A stretch of 64,000 nt of DNA from an uncultured Paenibacillus sp. (GCA_937895345.1 CALAWP010000051.1:1-64000); one strand, 5' to 3'. Shown: positions 36,017 through 45,438, counted from the stretch's first letter. The notes: generated from the sequence alone by a model not told the origin. Translations and numbers: made by a program.

Positions 36017-38125
36017 TCAGCGCCGGATTTCGGCAGCCTCGCCCAAGCCGGCGAAATGCCGCTTCAAACGGCTCGCCAGCTCGTCATCGGACAACGGGTT
36101 GCGGTGGGTATTTTCCAAATAAATATATTTCTCCGTTTCCGGCATCAAAAATTGCTTGTACCACAAAAAGAAGTCCGGACTGTCGCCGTGCATGCGAATG
36201 AACCTTCTCAACGTATCCACGTTATGGACCGTGCTTTCGATATTCGTCAGCCAATCCGCCCGGTAGAAGCGTTCCCACTTGCCATGCTCCGCGTCCCGCA
36301 AGACGTCAAGCCCCCGCCGGTAACTCCAGAGCGATTCGGAAGCGAGGACGAAAGCTTGCGGATACCGCTTCTCGCGATAGGCTTCGTAAGCGCGGCACAG
36401 CCAATAAAGGCCTTCGCAGCCGGACAAATGGAGCTCGCCGTGAAACCGGAGGTGATCCGCCGCCCGGCGCGCGTCGTCCGGGCCGAGCTTTGCGATCGTA
36501 TCGTCGCATCGCTGGACCCACGCCCCCCACGTCTCGATTCCTCGCGCCAGCCGATCCTCGATGCGCTTGACCTGTTCCGGGAACGGCGCGTCTCCCGCGG
36601 CCCAGAACAAGCGGGAATCCGGCCTTTCGCCTTGCCCCGTCAGCCAATGCCCGATCATCATTCGCGCCGGATGATGATAATATTCGTCGCCGGCCCAATC
36701 GTCGGCATGCGGCCCGTACGGCACCGCCGCTTCGGCGTAACTGCAGTACAGCTCCTCCAGCTCTGCATGGGAGTCGGAATAATACGCGCGAACGAATCGC
36801 TTCAAATGCTCGTTCACGTCGATGCCGCCCGCATTCCACAGTTCCCGGATCACGTCCAGCGTATAGACGTGCGGACGGATGTTGCCGCAATTCAGCAGTA
36901 AATATTCGTCCGCGCCGGCCGCAAACGCCGCCTCGAGTTCCTCCTTCAGGAAAGAAGCCGGTCCAGGGAACATCGTCAGATGGTTGGAAGCCTGCAAATC
37001 GTGGAACGTGACATGGTAATAAATGCCGTGCCTCCCGCCGTCGCCGGCTGACGGCAGCGAAGGAACCCGCAAATTTTGATTGCCGTGCCGCCGGGAAACC
37101 ATTTTGCCGTATCCGTTGTCGGCCCATACCTTGATGACATCGCCCGGCAGGTCGATGTATCCCCCCTTGTACAGCTCGGCGATTTCGCCGTACAACGCCA
37201 CGCTGCACACCGGTTCGCGTACGGCTCGACGGATCATATCGTATTGCTTCCGAATGACGCGGCCGATCAACGCGCCCCGCTTCTCCGGCGTATCGAAAGC
37301 GGGATCCTGCTCCCAGAAAGGCTGGTCCCCCTGACCCCGAAAGGACAGCACCCAGACGGCGGCGCTGTTCTTCTGCCGTTCGATCGCTCCCTCCCACAGC
37401 GCTTCAAACAACTCCGGATGCTCCCGATAGCTTGCCTGCCTGCCGGGATAAGCGCGCAAAAACATCTCCGCGCCCAACGGCTCGGCGTGATGATGCGTGA
37501 TCAGCAGCCCCATTTCGGACGCGAGCTCGTAATGGATGCCGTGCCGCGGCAAATCGGTGCCGGGAATGACCATATTGCCGCCGCAGCGCAGCAGCGCTTC
37601 GAATACCGGCTCCCACACTTCGCGCGAAGGAGGATACGGTTCTTTCCAGCCGATCAGGCATACTTCGTCGTTAACGAACCATCCCCGGTAACGCACCTTC
37701 GGCGCAGGGGCATCGTAATCGAAGCGCGGAATGCCGACCGCCTCCCTTCGGATCGGCGGACGATCCGCCCAAAACCAAAACGGCTCGACGCCCAGAAACA
37801 TTTTGCTGAACTCCAGAATGCCGTATACGAGACCGAGGTCGTCATGACCGACAATGCTGACGCCATCATTCGCTCCTTGCGTTTGAAAGCGAAAGCCGAA
37901 AGCTTCGGGACGCCGGCTTAGACGATCCCGCTCTTCGGCATAACGAATTTGCACCTCCGCACCCTCGCCCGGTCCTTCTATCAGGTCCGGCCTCACGCCC
38001 AACACCGCTTCAAAGTCTCGAAGCAGCATTCGAAGCGCATGCCGCACCGGCGAAGCCGGCGCTGCGGGAGCTTGAATGCGAACCCGCCCCTTCAATTGCA
38101 CCGTTTCACATAATGGTTGACTCAT
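36017..38125 (-). CDS. Glycoside hydrolase, GH115-like (alpha-glucuronidase family)
   Basis: A 702-residue protein. The N-terminal 120 residues look like a beta-sandwich domain (LLRDFEAVLGVRP). The central catalytic domain has KVRYRGWFVNDEVCLIGW, ELASEMGLLITHHHAEPLGAEM and YYHVTFHDLQASNHLTM, typical of GH115 and related barrels. A helical C-terminal domain follows. GH115 enzymes remove glucuronic acid side chains from xylan, but many relatives are uncharacterised and this one is shorter than typical. There is no signal peptide, so it should act on imported oligosaccharides. ATG 38125 follows GGAGGAGG. Confidence 0.8.
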   Translation of the reverse strand: MSQPLCETVQLKGRVRIQAPAAPASPVRHALRMLLRDFEAVLGVRPDLIEGPGEGAEVQIRYAEERDRLSRRPEAFGFRFQTQGANDGVSIVGHDDLGLVYGILEFSKMFLGVEPFWFWADRPPIRREAVGIPRFDYDAPAPKVRYRGWFVNDEVCLIGWKEPYPPSREVWEPVFEALLRCGGNMVIPGTDLPRHGIHYELASEMGLLITHHHAEPLGAEMFLRAYPGRQASYREHPELFEALWEGAIERQKNSAAVWVLSFRGQGDQPFWEQDPAFDTPEKRGALIGRVIRKQYDMIRRAVREPVCSVALYGEIAELYKGGYIDLPGDVIKVWADNGYGKMVSRRHGNQNLRVPSLPSAGDGGRHGIYYHVTFHDLQASNHLTMFPGPASFLKEELEAAFAAGADEYLLLNCGNIRPHVYTLDVIRELWNAGGIDVNEHLKRFVRAYYSDSHAELEELYCSYAEAAVPYGPHADDWAGDEYYHHPARMMIGHWLTGQGERPDSRLFWAAGDAPFPEQVKRIEDRLARGIETWGAWVQRCDDTIAKLGPDDARRAADHLRFHGELHLSGCEGLYWLCRAYEAYREKRYPQAFVLASESLWSYRRGLDVLRDAEHGKWERFYRADWLTNIESTVHNVDTLRRFIRMHGDSPDFFLWYKQFLMPETEKYIYLENTHRNPLSDDELASRLKRHFAGLGEAAEIRR

Positions 38126-38158
38126 GACTCGCCTCCTCCCCACTTTAAACTACGATTC

Positions 38159-38318
38159 GGCGTCCACGCGCCGCTTTCCTTCTCGCCCGTGTTTTCGCCG
38201 CACGCCGGCTCCTTACGCCCATGTTTTCGCCGTGCACCGGCTCTTCACGCCCGGATTTTCGCCGCACGCCGGTTCTTCACACCCGTGTTTCATACGCGCC
38301 GCCAGTTCCTTACGCCCA
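38159..38318. repeat. Degenerate 32-bp tandem repeats
   Basis: Units resembling GTTTTCGCCGCACGCCGG followed by CTCCTTACGCCC begin at 38191, 38223, 38255 and 38287, with a weaker copy before. There are no unique spacers and no ribosome binding site. The overlapping plus-strand frames are repeat-driven. From 38319 to 38519 nothing was recognised. Confidence 0.65.
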
Positions 38319-38519
38319 AGTCTCCTTCCACATCGCCAGATCCCTTTTCGTGTGCAATATTCCGTCAAACAACAACCGATTCCCACTGCCTCCGGACTTC
38401 CTCACACACCGTCGAATCTCTTCAAGCCCAAGCTTCCTCGCCCGCGCCAATCTCACCCTTACACTCCCCGGTCAACCGACAAATTGTACTCTGGAGCGAT
38501 CGATTCCGGAGCACGGGTA

Positions 38520-38659
38520 TTTTAACGGTCATAGATGCAGCTTAGAAAGCAATAAACAATAAACCCTCTGCTCTAACGGTCATGCGAGAAGCTTAAAGCC
38601 AAAAAAAGCGGCTTAGCATGCTCAAAATACTGTCTAAGGTGCTCGCATGACCGTTAAAA
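38520..38659. repeat. Inverted-repeat element with AACGGTCAT ends
   Basis: AACGGTCATGCGAG (38575-38588) and CTCGCATGACCGTT (38642-38655) form a perfect 14-bp inverted repeat. A second copy of TTTTAACGGTCAT at 38520-38532 matches the complement of 38647-38659. The size and terminal repeats would fit a decayed miniature element, but no target duplication was established. 38660-38890 shows nothing else. Confidence 0.5.
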
Positions 38660-38895
38660 CAAATCATTTGCAGTTGTAGCTCTCTAAGCATCACTGGTGT
38701 CCGTTATAGAAGAAGCCGAAGCAAGTTCCCTTGATTCCTCGCACCACCTTAAATCCCGGCGCATACTCGTTTTGGAGCACACTTCATTCTTCATTCAGTT
38801 CCGCCTCAATTGCGAACCGCCTATTTAAGTCCTCACGAATTCAATCGAGATTTCAAATCGCTTCACTGCCGGCCCCTCGCCCCCTCGAAGCCGGC

Positions 38896-38939
38896 AAAAA
38901 GCGAAGCGGGACCAGAGTCTCCCCCCAATCCCGCTTCGC
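38896..38939 (-). terminator. Terminator downstream of the SGNH hydrolase
   Basis: GCGAAGCGGGA pairs with TCCCGCTTCGC, and a run of five T follows on the minus strand. It lies 120 bases beyond the hydrolase stop, after the 51-bp repeats. Confidence 0.75.
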
Positions 38940-38950
38940 CCTCTCTCACC

Positions 38951-39103
38951 CGCGCCTGCGCTATCCAATGACCAGCCTGCCGGCTTGCACATCGAACAAC
39001 CCGCGCCTGCGCTATCCTATGGCCAGCTTGCCGGCTTGCACATCGAACAACCCGCGCCTGCGCTATCGAATGGCCAGCTTGCTGGCTTGCACGACGGACA
39101 GCC
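38951..39103. repeat. Three 51-bp tandem repeats containing the 3' end of the SGNH gene
   Basis: Copies begin at 38951, 39002 and 39053. Read on the minus strand, each carries a version of the last codons of the hydrolase (CAAGCC..AAGCTGGCC) and its TAG stop. The gene end has therefore been duplicated twice downstream. Confidence 0.8.
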
Positions 39104-39719
39104 ACCGCTCCGCAATCAAATGATGCCCGGCGGCGGTCGGATGAACGCCGTCCCACAGCCAGTAAGCGGCAGCCGCCCGTTCGCACGCCTGGTCGAACGC
39201 ATCCTGAAGCGGTACATGCACCGCGCCGAACTCTTCGGCCAGCTGCTTCACGATCCGCTGGTATTCCGCTATGCGCTCCCGCCACAGCGCCCGCTTCTCC
39301 TTCACCGGGCCGACCTCGAGCACAAACGGCTCGCACAATACCAGCCCGGCGGCGGGAAGCATTTCCTTCGTCTCCGCGAGCAGATGCCTGTAAGCCCGCT
39401 CGAACCGGTCCGTCGCCCCTTCGGGCGTCCCGTCCACGATCCGCCACGCATCGTTGACGCCGATCAGGATGCTCAGCACATCCGGCCGAATGTTCAACGC
39501 GTCCTCGTTCCACCGCGCGTACAAGTCGGATACGCGGTTGCCGCTGATCCCTTTGTTGACGAACGCGGGGCGCCTTTCCGCCAGCTCGCACCCGAGCCGG
39601 GCGGCAATAATGTACGGGTAGCCATGTCCCAAAATATGATTCAAATCGTCGTTGCGCCCGCGATTTCCGTCGGTAATGGAATCGCCTTGAAACAATACTT
39701 TCATCGATCGTTGTTCCAT
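39063..39719 (-). CDS. SGNH/GDSL-type hydrolase
   Basis: A 218-residue SGNH-fold esterase. Block I is FQGDSITDG (nucleophile S14), block II has NKGISGNRVSDL, block III is IGVNDAW, and block V is WDGVHPTAAGH (D190, H193). All catalytic residues are present. There is no signal peptide. It could be a carbohydrate esterase (rhamnogalacturonan or xylan acetyl esterase type) and would suit the nearby GH115-like enzyme, but this is inferred from proximity. GGGAGG lies upstream of the ATG at 39719. The last 27 bases belong to the tandem repeat. Confidence 0.92.
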   Translation of the reverse strand: MEQRSMKVLFQGDSITDGNRGRNDDLNHILGHGYPYIIAARLGCELAERRPAFVNKGISGNRVSDLYARWNEDALNIRPDVLSILIGVNDAWRIVDGTPEGATDRFERAYRHLLAETKEMLPAAGLVLCEPFVLEVGPVKEKRALWRERIAEYQRIVKQLAEEFGAVHVPLQDAFDQACERAAAAYWLWDGVHPTAAGHHLIAERWLSVVQASKLAIR

Positions 39720-39868
39720 GCTGACCTCCCGTCATTGTGACAAGCGGCGGATTTCATATCGCCTTGAACCCATCATACGACCAGGCTGTCCGAATGTAAA
39801 TAATAGGTTATCAGCAGAAGCCGGAGAGCCGGAGCGATTCGCCCCCGGCTCTTCTCGCAATGCTTCGA

Positions 39869-41239
39869 TTACAAATCCCGCCTCAGCGCGCGCAGCACAT
39901 CCACCCGGGTGGCCCGCTTCGCCGGACGATAGCCCGACAGTACCGCCACCCCAAGAGCGATGACGCAGGACAGCACGGCCAAGTAAGGCGGAATGACCGA
40001 GAAGCGGAATTCCGCCGGAAGCTTCTCTTCCATCAGCGCGGTAATCAGCAGCGGCAAGCCGGCGTTGACGGCGGCGGAAATGGCGTAGGACACCGCCGTG
40101 CCGATCAAGGCGCCGAGCAGGCCGATCATCCCGCTCTCCAGCAGGAAGATCCGGCGAATAACGGAAGGTCTCGCCCCGATCGCTTTCATAATGCCAATAT
40201 CCCCGGCCCGTTCTGTCACCGCCATCGTCATTGTATTGAAAATGCCGATGGAAGCGATGAGCACGGCAATCGTGCCAACGAATACCAGGCCGATCTTCAT
40301 AATCAGAAACATGACGTTCACTTGCTTCAGTTCGTCCGCGATGGAATAGTTGTAGTACCCGTCCTCGCGCAGCTTCTCCGAAATGCCTTTGACTTCCTGA
40401 GCGGTCTTGGCAATGACGTTGACTCGATTGTAGCTTCGCTCCTCTTCCGGCTTCGGCATTTCGCTCATCGCTTGCTCGATCTGCTCCGCCGTCGGCTCCT
40501 TATCGAAATAAGGAAGCTCTCCGAATCGCGTGCCCGTAATCGCTTCGATCCGTTTCAGAACCCCTTCGCCGACATAAATGTTTTTGTCCCGTTCCCATTC
40601 CTTCGCCGGGATTGCCGCTACGCCGACTACGGTCGCTTCGACCGCCTTCGTCCGTTTCTCGCCGTTTTCATAATAAGCCACTTCAAACGCCATCTTCTCT
40701 CCCAGCCACTCCGACGCGTCGGGCAGCTCCTCCGGCCCCGGCGACACGATCTCTCCGTTCGCTCCCTCCACCGGAGGAAGCTCACGAATGTGATAACCAA
40801 TGACGATCTCATCGTCCGCCTGCGGCGTCGAGCCCGCAGCCAGATCGAAGCCCGCCTCCTTCTCCGCCTCAAAATCCAACTGCAGGACGGAGTTGCTTCC
40901 CACCGGCTCGCCCTGAATCGACGGATTCATCCACTGCCCGATATAATTGCGGTAAGTGACGGCCTTCACGCCCGGCAACGATCGCATTTGCCGAAGATCC
41001 TCACCGGTCAGCTCCGACGTCTCGTGAACGTTCGTGTCTTTGCCATGCACTTCAATGGCGGTCACGAGCCGGTCCCCGACCATCTCGTCCACGATGCTGC
41101 GCTGCAGGCCGAAGCCGACGGAGGCCAGCACGATCAGAAACGCGCAGCCCATGGCCGTGGCCAGCACGGTCATAAACAGCCTGGTTTTGTTTTTCTTCAT
41201 ATTTTGCCGGACGAACCGGAATTGATCTCCCGTCCTCAT
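39869..41239 (-). CDS. ABC transporter permease, MacB/FtsX type
   Basis: A 456-residue permease. TM1 is near residues 20-40, followed by a periplasmic-type MacB core domain (about 45-290) and three helices forming the FtsX domain (GTIAVLIASIGIFNTMTMAVTER, GIMKAIGARPSVIRRIFLLE). The layout matches YknZ/MacB permeases, which export peptides or toxins or pull envelope factors. The start overlaps the ATPase stop (ATGA) and has GGAGGAG upstream. Confidence 0.92.
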   Translation of the reverse strand: MRTGDQFRFVRQNMKKNKTRLFMTVLATAMGCAFLIVLASVGFGLQRSIVDEMVGDRLVTAIEVHGKDTNVHETSELTGEDLRQMRSLPGVKAVTYRNYIGQWMNPSIQGEPVGSNSVLQLDFEAEKEAGFDLAAGSTPQADDEIVIGYHIRELPPVEGANGEIVSPGPEELPDASEWLGEKMAFEVAYYENGEKRTKAVEATVVGVAAIPAKEWERDKNIYVGEGVLKRIEAITGTRFGELPYFDKEPTAEQIEQAMSEMPKPEEERSYNRVNVIAKTAQEVKGISEKLREDGYYNYSIADELKQVNVMFLIMKIGLVFVGTIAVLIASIGIFNTMTMAVTERAGDIGIMKAIGARPSVIRRIFLLESGMIGLLGALIGTAVSYAISAAVNAGLPLLITALMEEKLPAEFRFSVIPPYLAVLSCVIALGVAVLSGYRPAKRATRVDVLRALRRDL

Positions 41240-41946
41240 ATCGGCATCTCCTCCCTCCGCGGCGCCGCATTCGAGACGATGCGCCCGTCCTGAAGCCGAA
41301 TCGTCCGATGGGCGATGGACGCCACCTGGTCGTCGTGTGTGATAATCACGAACGTTATGCCAAACTCATGGTTCAATTGCTTGATCATCGTCAGCAGCTG
41401 CTTCTCGTTCTCGCTGTCCAGACTGCCGGAAGGTTCGTCCGCAAGTACGATCGGCGGCTCCAGCACAAGAGCCCGGGCAACGGAGACGCGCTGCTGCTGG
41501 CCGCCGGACAATTCGCCCGGATAGTGCCCGGCATACGGCGCCAGTCCGACCTGCTCCATCAGAGCAAGCGCCTTGCGCTTTCTTTTTTTCTCCGGAATGC
41601 CCTGAAGCACCATCGGAAGCTCCACGTTCTCGTAGGCGGTCATGCTCGGGATCAGCTGAAAACTTTGAAAAATAAAGCCGTAATTGGCAAGGCGGAACGC
41701 CGCCCATTGGCTTTCGTCCAGCTTCGTCAGCTCGCGCCCCCGCACATGAATGCTGCCGGCCGTGGGCCGAATATATCCCGACATAATGTTCAGCAGCGTC
41801 GACTTGCCTGAGCCGCTCCTGCCTACAATCGAGACAATCTCGCTTTCCGCAATGCGCAAATCTATGTCGTGGAGGACGGGAACGACCCGCTCGCGCCCTT
41901 TCTTCCCGATTTCAAACCGATGGCTGATCCCTTTCAGCTCGATCAT
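41236..41946 (-). CDS. ABC transporter ATP-binding protein, MacB/YknY type
   Basis: A 236-residue ATPase with Walker A GRSGSGKST, Q-loop FQSFQLIP, signature LSGGQQQR and Walker B IVLADEPSGSLD. It works with the overlapping permease. The ATG at 41946 (MIELKGISHRF) is preferred on alignment grounds; its ribosome binding site is weak and the upstream ATG at 41967 has none better. There is no adaptor (YknX-type) gene adjacent. Confidence 0.9.
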   Translation of the reverse strand: MIELKGISHRFEIGKKGRERVVPVLHDIDLRIAESEIVSIVGRSGSGKSTLLNIMSGYIRPTAGSIHVRGRELTKLDESQWAAFRLANYGFIFQSFQLIPSMTAYENVELPMVLQGIPEKKRKRKALALMEQVGLAPYAGHYPGELSGGQQQRVSVARALVLEPPIVLADEPSGSLDSENEKQLLTMIKQLNHEFGITFVIITHDDQVASIAHRTIRLQDGRIVSNAAPRREEMPI

Positions 41947-42143
41947 GCACCTGCACCCGCTTTCCATGCTTTTAGAATATACGGAACCGTTCTGCCCCAT
42001 GGCGGTAACGGCCGCAATTCACAGTCTACCGGCCAAGGTGTAAAATAAATTAAAGAAAAGCTTAAGATTCGCTGTGCAAAACAATAAGTTTGCCCGCGGG
42101 ATGCCGCATCCCGCATACTTTCCGCTCAGGAGGCGACCCCGCC

Positions 42144-43088
42144 ATGCGATTGGACCGGCTGCTGTCCATTGTTATCTTGCTGCTTAACCGGGACATGATC
42201 CGGGCCAAGGAACTGGCCGAACGGTTCGAGGTGTCCGTTCGCACCGTTTATCGGGATATCGAGGCGATCAACCAGGCCGGCATTCCGATTGCGACCAGCC
42301 AAGGCATGAACGGAGGAATCCGTCTGGCCGAAGGCTACAAGCTGGACCGCAGTCTGCTGACGAACGACGAGCTCGCCGCCGTCGTGTCGGCTCTGCGCAG
42401 CGTCTCGACCGCCTACGATCAGCCGAAGCACGAGCTGCTGGCCGAAAAATTCGGCAGCATCGTCCCCGCGTTCCAAGCGGCCGAATTTCATCACAAGGCC
42501 GGCCAGGTGCTTGTCGATCTTTCGCCTTGGAACAGGAGGAGATCGCTGGAAAGCAAGCTTGAACGGATCAAATCGGCCATGCAAGACGGCGTTGCGATCA
42601 GCTTTGTGTACGCCAGCGCCAAGGGCGAGCTGTCCGAACGGATCGCCGAGCCGCATCGGCTCATTATGAAAGGACGGCAATGGTATCTGCAGGCTTATTG
42701 CCGGACCAGGGAGCAATTTCGGCTGTTCAAGCTGCTGCGCATGAAGGATCTGGCGCTGCTGGACGAAACGTTTGAGCGGCGGGAAATGCCGTCCGAGGCC
42801 AGGATCGGACAAGAATGGTTCGAGCAGGAACGCTTGACCCGGGTAAAGCTTCGATTTGGCGGGGAGGTCCGGCATATGGCGGAGGAGTGGTTCGGCATCG
42901 AGGAGCTGCTGCCGCAGAAGGACGGAACGTGGATCGCCGAGGCGAACTTTCCCGAGGATGAATGGCTGTACGGCTTTCTGCTCAGCTTCGGCCCCTCCCT
43001 TGAGGTGTTGTCGCCGGAGCACCTGCGCATCGTCATCGCGGACCGCGCCGCCCGCATCGCCGACATCTACCGCCGCAGCCAGCCTTGA
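42144..43088 (+). CDS. DeoR-type HTH regulator with WYL domain
   Basis: A 314-residue regulator. The N-terminal helix-turn-helix (RAKELAERFEVSVRTVYRDI, IPIATSQGMNGGIRL) is followed by a WYL domain (ERIAEPHRLIMKGRQWYLQAYC) and a C-terminal WCX-like extension. Relatives of the YafY type respond to small or nucleic-acid ligands. AGGAGG lies upstream of the ATG. It is divergent from the MacB-like operon and could control it or the next gene; no operator was identified for this assignment. Confidence 0.9.
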   Translation: MRLDRLLSIVILLLNRDMIRAKELAERFEVSVRTVYRDIEAINQAGIPIATSQGMNGGIRLAEGYKLDRSLLTNDELAAVVSALRSVSTAYDQPKHELLAEKFGSIVPAFQAAEFHHKAGQVLVDLSPWNRRRSLESKLERIKSAMQDGVAISFVYASAKGELSERIAEPHRLIMKGRQWYLQAYCRTREQFRLFKLLRMKDLALLDETFERREMPSEARIGQEWFEQERLTRVKLRFGGEVRHMAEEWFGIEELLPQKDGTWIAEANFPEDEWLYGFLLSFGPSLEVLSPEHLRIVIADRAARIADIYRRSQP

Positions 43089-43155
43089 CCAAAGCCGGCC
43101 TGCGGACAGAGCTTGCGCTACTGTTTCTGTCCCAACATTAATCCAAACGATGATA

Positions 43156-43183
43156 GGAACCTGACAATCCGTTGTCAGGTTCC
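43156..43183. terminator. Perfect 12-bp hairpin between the WYL and GyrI-like genes
   Basis: GGAACCTGACAA and TTGTCAGGTTCC surround a TCCG loop, followed by TTCGTTT. It may be a terminator of the WYL regulator gene, or an operator in the promoter of the next gene. The weak T-run leaves both possible. Confidence 0.55.
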
Positions 43184-43226
43184 TTCGTTTATACTGCTGT
43201 TATCACCCAGGAAGGAAGTTGATAGG

Positions 43227-43757
43227 ATGAACCATCCCCATCGTCAAGCATCTAACGAGAGACAATGGCTGATGCCGATTCGGTTCGAGCGGCTGCCGTC
43301 GTTTACCGTTGCCGGTCTGCAGACGGTAACGAGCAATGCGGAGGAAATGTCCGGGCAAGGCCGGATCGGTCGGTTATGGGAACAGTTCGGCGAGCTCGGA
43401 CTATTTCGAAATCCCCCCGACGGAGCGGCAGACGACGGCAAAACTTACGGCTGTTACTTCGGTTATGAAAGCGGCGACGCCGGCTCCTATACCGTAATGG
43501 CAGGCCTGCAATGGCGAAGCGGCGCCGTGCTTCCGCCCGGATTCGATTCCGTTGCGATTCCGTCCGCCGATTATGCCGTCTTTGAAACGGAATGCGGTCC
43601 GCTGCGGCAAGTCGTGGGACAGGCGTGGGAGGACATCTGGCACTGGTCCCGGCAGCCGGGCAACAGCCGGGCGTTTACCGGCGATTTCGAAGTGTACGAC
43701 GAACGTTGCGCCGACCCCGAGCGGGCCGTCGTTCAAATCTATATCGCCGTGAAATAG
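43227..43757 (+). CDS. GyrI-like/AraC effector-binding domain protein
   Basis: A 176-residue stand-alone protein of the GyrI/bacterial transcription activator effector-binding fold. The start MPIRFERLPSFTVAGLQ and the closing FEVYDERCADPERAVVQIYI are characteristic. Such proteins bind small or drug-like molecules, and some are hydrolases or gyrase inhibitors. There is no DNA-binding domain. The ATG at 43227 has AGGAAGG upstream; MPIRFERL at 43272 is an alternative. It follows the WYL regulator gene in the same direction. Confidence 0.85.
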   Translation: MNHPHRQASNERQWLMPIRFERLPSFTVAGLQTVTSNAEEMSGQGRIGRLWEQFGELGLFRNPPDGAADDGKTYGCYFGYESGDAGSYTVMAGLQWRSGAVLPPGFDSVAIPSADYAVFETECGPLRQVVGQAWEDIWHWSRQPGNSRAFTGDFEVYDERCADPERAVVQIYIAVK

Positions 43758-43776
43758 GCGCCTCGCTTAACGCACA

Positions 43777-43828
43777 AAGGCTGCCCCGGCCAAAGCTTCT
43801 TGAAAAGCCTGGGTCTGGACAGCCTTTA
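43777..43828. terminator. Candidate bidirectional terminator
   Basis: AAAGGCTG pairs with CAGCCTTT across a long, partly paired loop between the two converging genes. The T-runs are short. Confidence 0.45.
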
Positions 43829-43864
43829 TGAACGGAGAGTGCGCATTTCAGCGCCTGAAATCCG

Positions 43865-45388
43865 CTATTCCGGAGACGCGACCGGCACGCTTCTGACGTT
43901 CGAGCCCCCTTGCCCCGCGGCGCCCATCAGTTCCTTGTCGACCGATGAAAGCGTATATTCGTCGGCAAACGCGTTTTTCGGCTCCTCCAGCATAATCGCG
44001 CAGCAGAGGAAGCTGACGACCGCCCCGCCGGCCAGGACGAAGAAAAATTGCTGAGGCGTAACAAAAGTGAGAATCGTCAGGTAAGTCAGAGCGCCTACGT
44101 TGCCGTACGCCCCCGCCATACCGGCCACTTGCCCCGTAATCCGCTTTTTGATCATCGGAATGATCGCGAAGGTCGAACCTTCGGCGCCTTGCACGAACAT
44201 CGAGGTCAGAATGGTAATCGCCACGGCCACGCCGATCGGGAAACCTTCCGTCATGAAGCCCATGCTCAGGAAACCGAGCGTAATGCCGCCCATGTAGATG
44301 AGCATGACCCTTTTCCGGCTTTTGAGCCTGTCGGACAAATATCCTCCGAGCGGACGGGCGAACAGGTTCACGAAAGCGAAGGAAGAGGCGATAATGCCCG
44401 CCGCCGTCGGCGAAAGCGCAAACGTGTTCTGGAAAAACATCGGCAGCATCGAGACGACCGCCAGCTCGGCGCCGAAGTTGGCGAAATAAGTCGTGTTCAG
44501 AGCGGCTACGCTTTTGAATTTATAACGGTCGTCTTCCGGCACGCCGCGCTTCAGAATCGGAACGTTCACTTGCAAAATGCGAATCAGTTGATAGATCAGC
44601 ACCAGTCCGAGCACCGCGTAGATGACGGTCGAAACCGCGGAAGGCAGCAGGTCGAATCCGTCGATGCGCCAAGTGAGCAGCGCCAGCACGCCGACCAGCG
44701 GAACGGTCCACAGCATGAGCTGAACCAGGTCACCCCAGCTGCTCACTTCCATCGCCGCCGATTTTTTCGGCTTAAAATACGTTTTATTTTCCGGAGTGTC
44801 CTTGACCAGCGCGTAATAAATGAAGCCGTATATGAGACAAATCAGGCCGGTCAGCGCCAGCGCGTAACGCCACCCATTGTCTCCGCCGATGACCGACAAA
44901 GCGACCCAAGGAAGCGTCATCGCGGCGAAAGCGGATCCGAAGTTGCCCCATCCCGCATAAAACCCTTCCGCAAAACCGACCGACTTGGGAGGGAACCACT
45001 CCGACACCATCCGGATGCCGATGACGAAGCCCGCGCCGATGGCACTGAGCACAAGCCTCGATATGGCAAGCTGGGCCCAGCTGTTCCCGAACGCGAAGAC
45101 GAAAGCCGGGATCGACATCGTGACAAGCAAAATGCTGAATACTTTGCGCGGACCGAACCGGTCCAGCAGGCTCCCGATGACGATGCGCGCCGGCACGGTC
45201 AGCGCCACGTTCAGCAAGCCGAGAACGGCGATATGCTTCGAGGTCAGCCAGCCCATCTCCTCCATCATGGTCGTGGCCATCGGCGCCATGTTGAACCAGG
45301 TGACGAACGTAATAAAAAAGGCGATCATCGTCAAATGCAACACTTTGATGCTTTCGTTTTTTACTCTGAACAAATCTGCTACTTTCAT
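43865..45388 (-). CDS. narK: NarK/NasA-family nitrate/nitrite transporter
   Basis: A 507-residue MFS transporter with about 12 helices and both nitrate-porter signatures, GFYAGWGNFGSAF and GMAGAYGNVGALTY. Arg-containing helices (ISRLV, ARPLGGYLSDR) fit substrate-binding positions. It imports nitrate or exports nitrite. There are no nitrate reductase genes within the window. The ATG at 45388 has GGAGGG upstream. The leader carries paired hairpins and a terminator, so expression should depend on antitermination. NarK and NasA functions cannot be told apart here, and the leader leans toward assimilation. Confidence 0.9.
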   Translation of the reverse strand: MKVADLFRVKNESIKVLHLTMIAFFITFVTWFNMAPMATTMMEEMGWLTSKHIAVLGLLNVALTVPARIVIGSLLDRFGPRKVFSILLVTMSIPAFVFAFGNSWAQLAISRLVLSAIGAGFVIGIRMVSEWFPPKSVGFAEGFYAGWGNFGSAFAAMTLPWVALSVIGGDNGWRYALALTGLICLIYGFIYYALVKDTPENKTYFKPKKSAAMEVSSWGDLVQLMLWTVPLVGVLALLTWRIDGFDLLPSAVSTVIYAVLGLVLIYQLIRILQVNVPILKRGVPEDDRYKFKSVAALNTTYFANFGAELAVVSMLPMFFQNTFALSPTAAGIIASSFAFVNLFARPLGGYLSDRLKSRKRVMLIYMGGITLGFLSMGFMTEGFPIGVAVAITILTSMFVQGAEGSTFAIIPMIKKRITGQVAGMAGAYGNVGALTYLTILTFVTPQQFFFVLAGGAVVSFLCCAIMLEEPKNAFADEYTLSSVDKELMGAAGQGGSNVRSVPVASPE

Positions 45389-45438
45389 TCCCCAATCCCT
45401 CCAATATGCGTTTTTTCTCTGGTGCCGCCAATTAGAAC

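Noticed and set aside
38159..38318. 32-bp repeats as a CRISPR array or coding repeat protein
   Set aside because: Repeats are contiguous and degenerate, with no spacers, and the frames lack ribosome binding sites.
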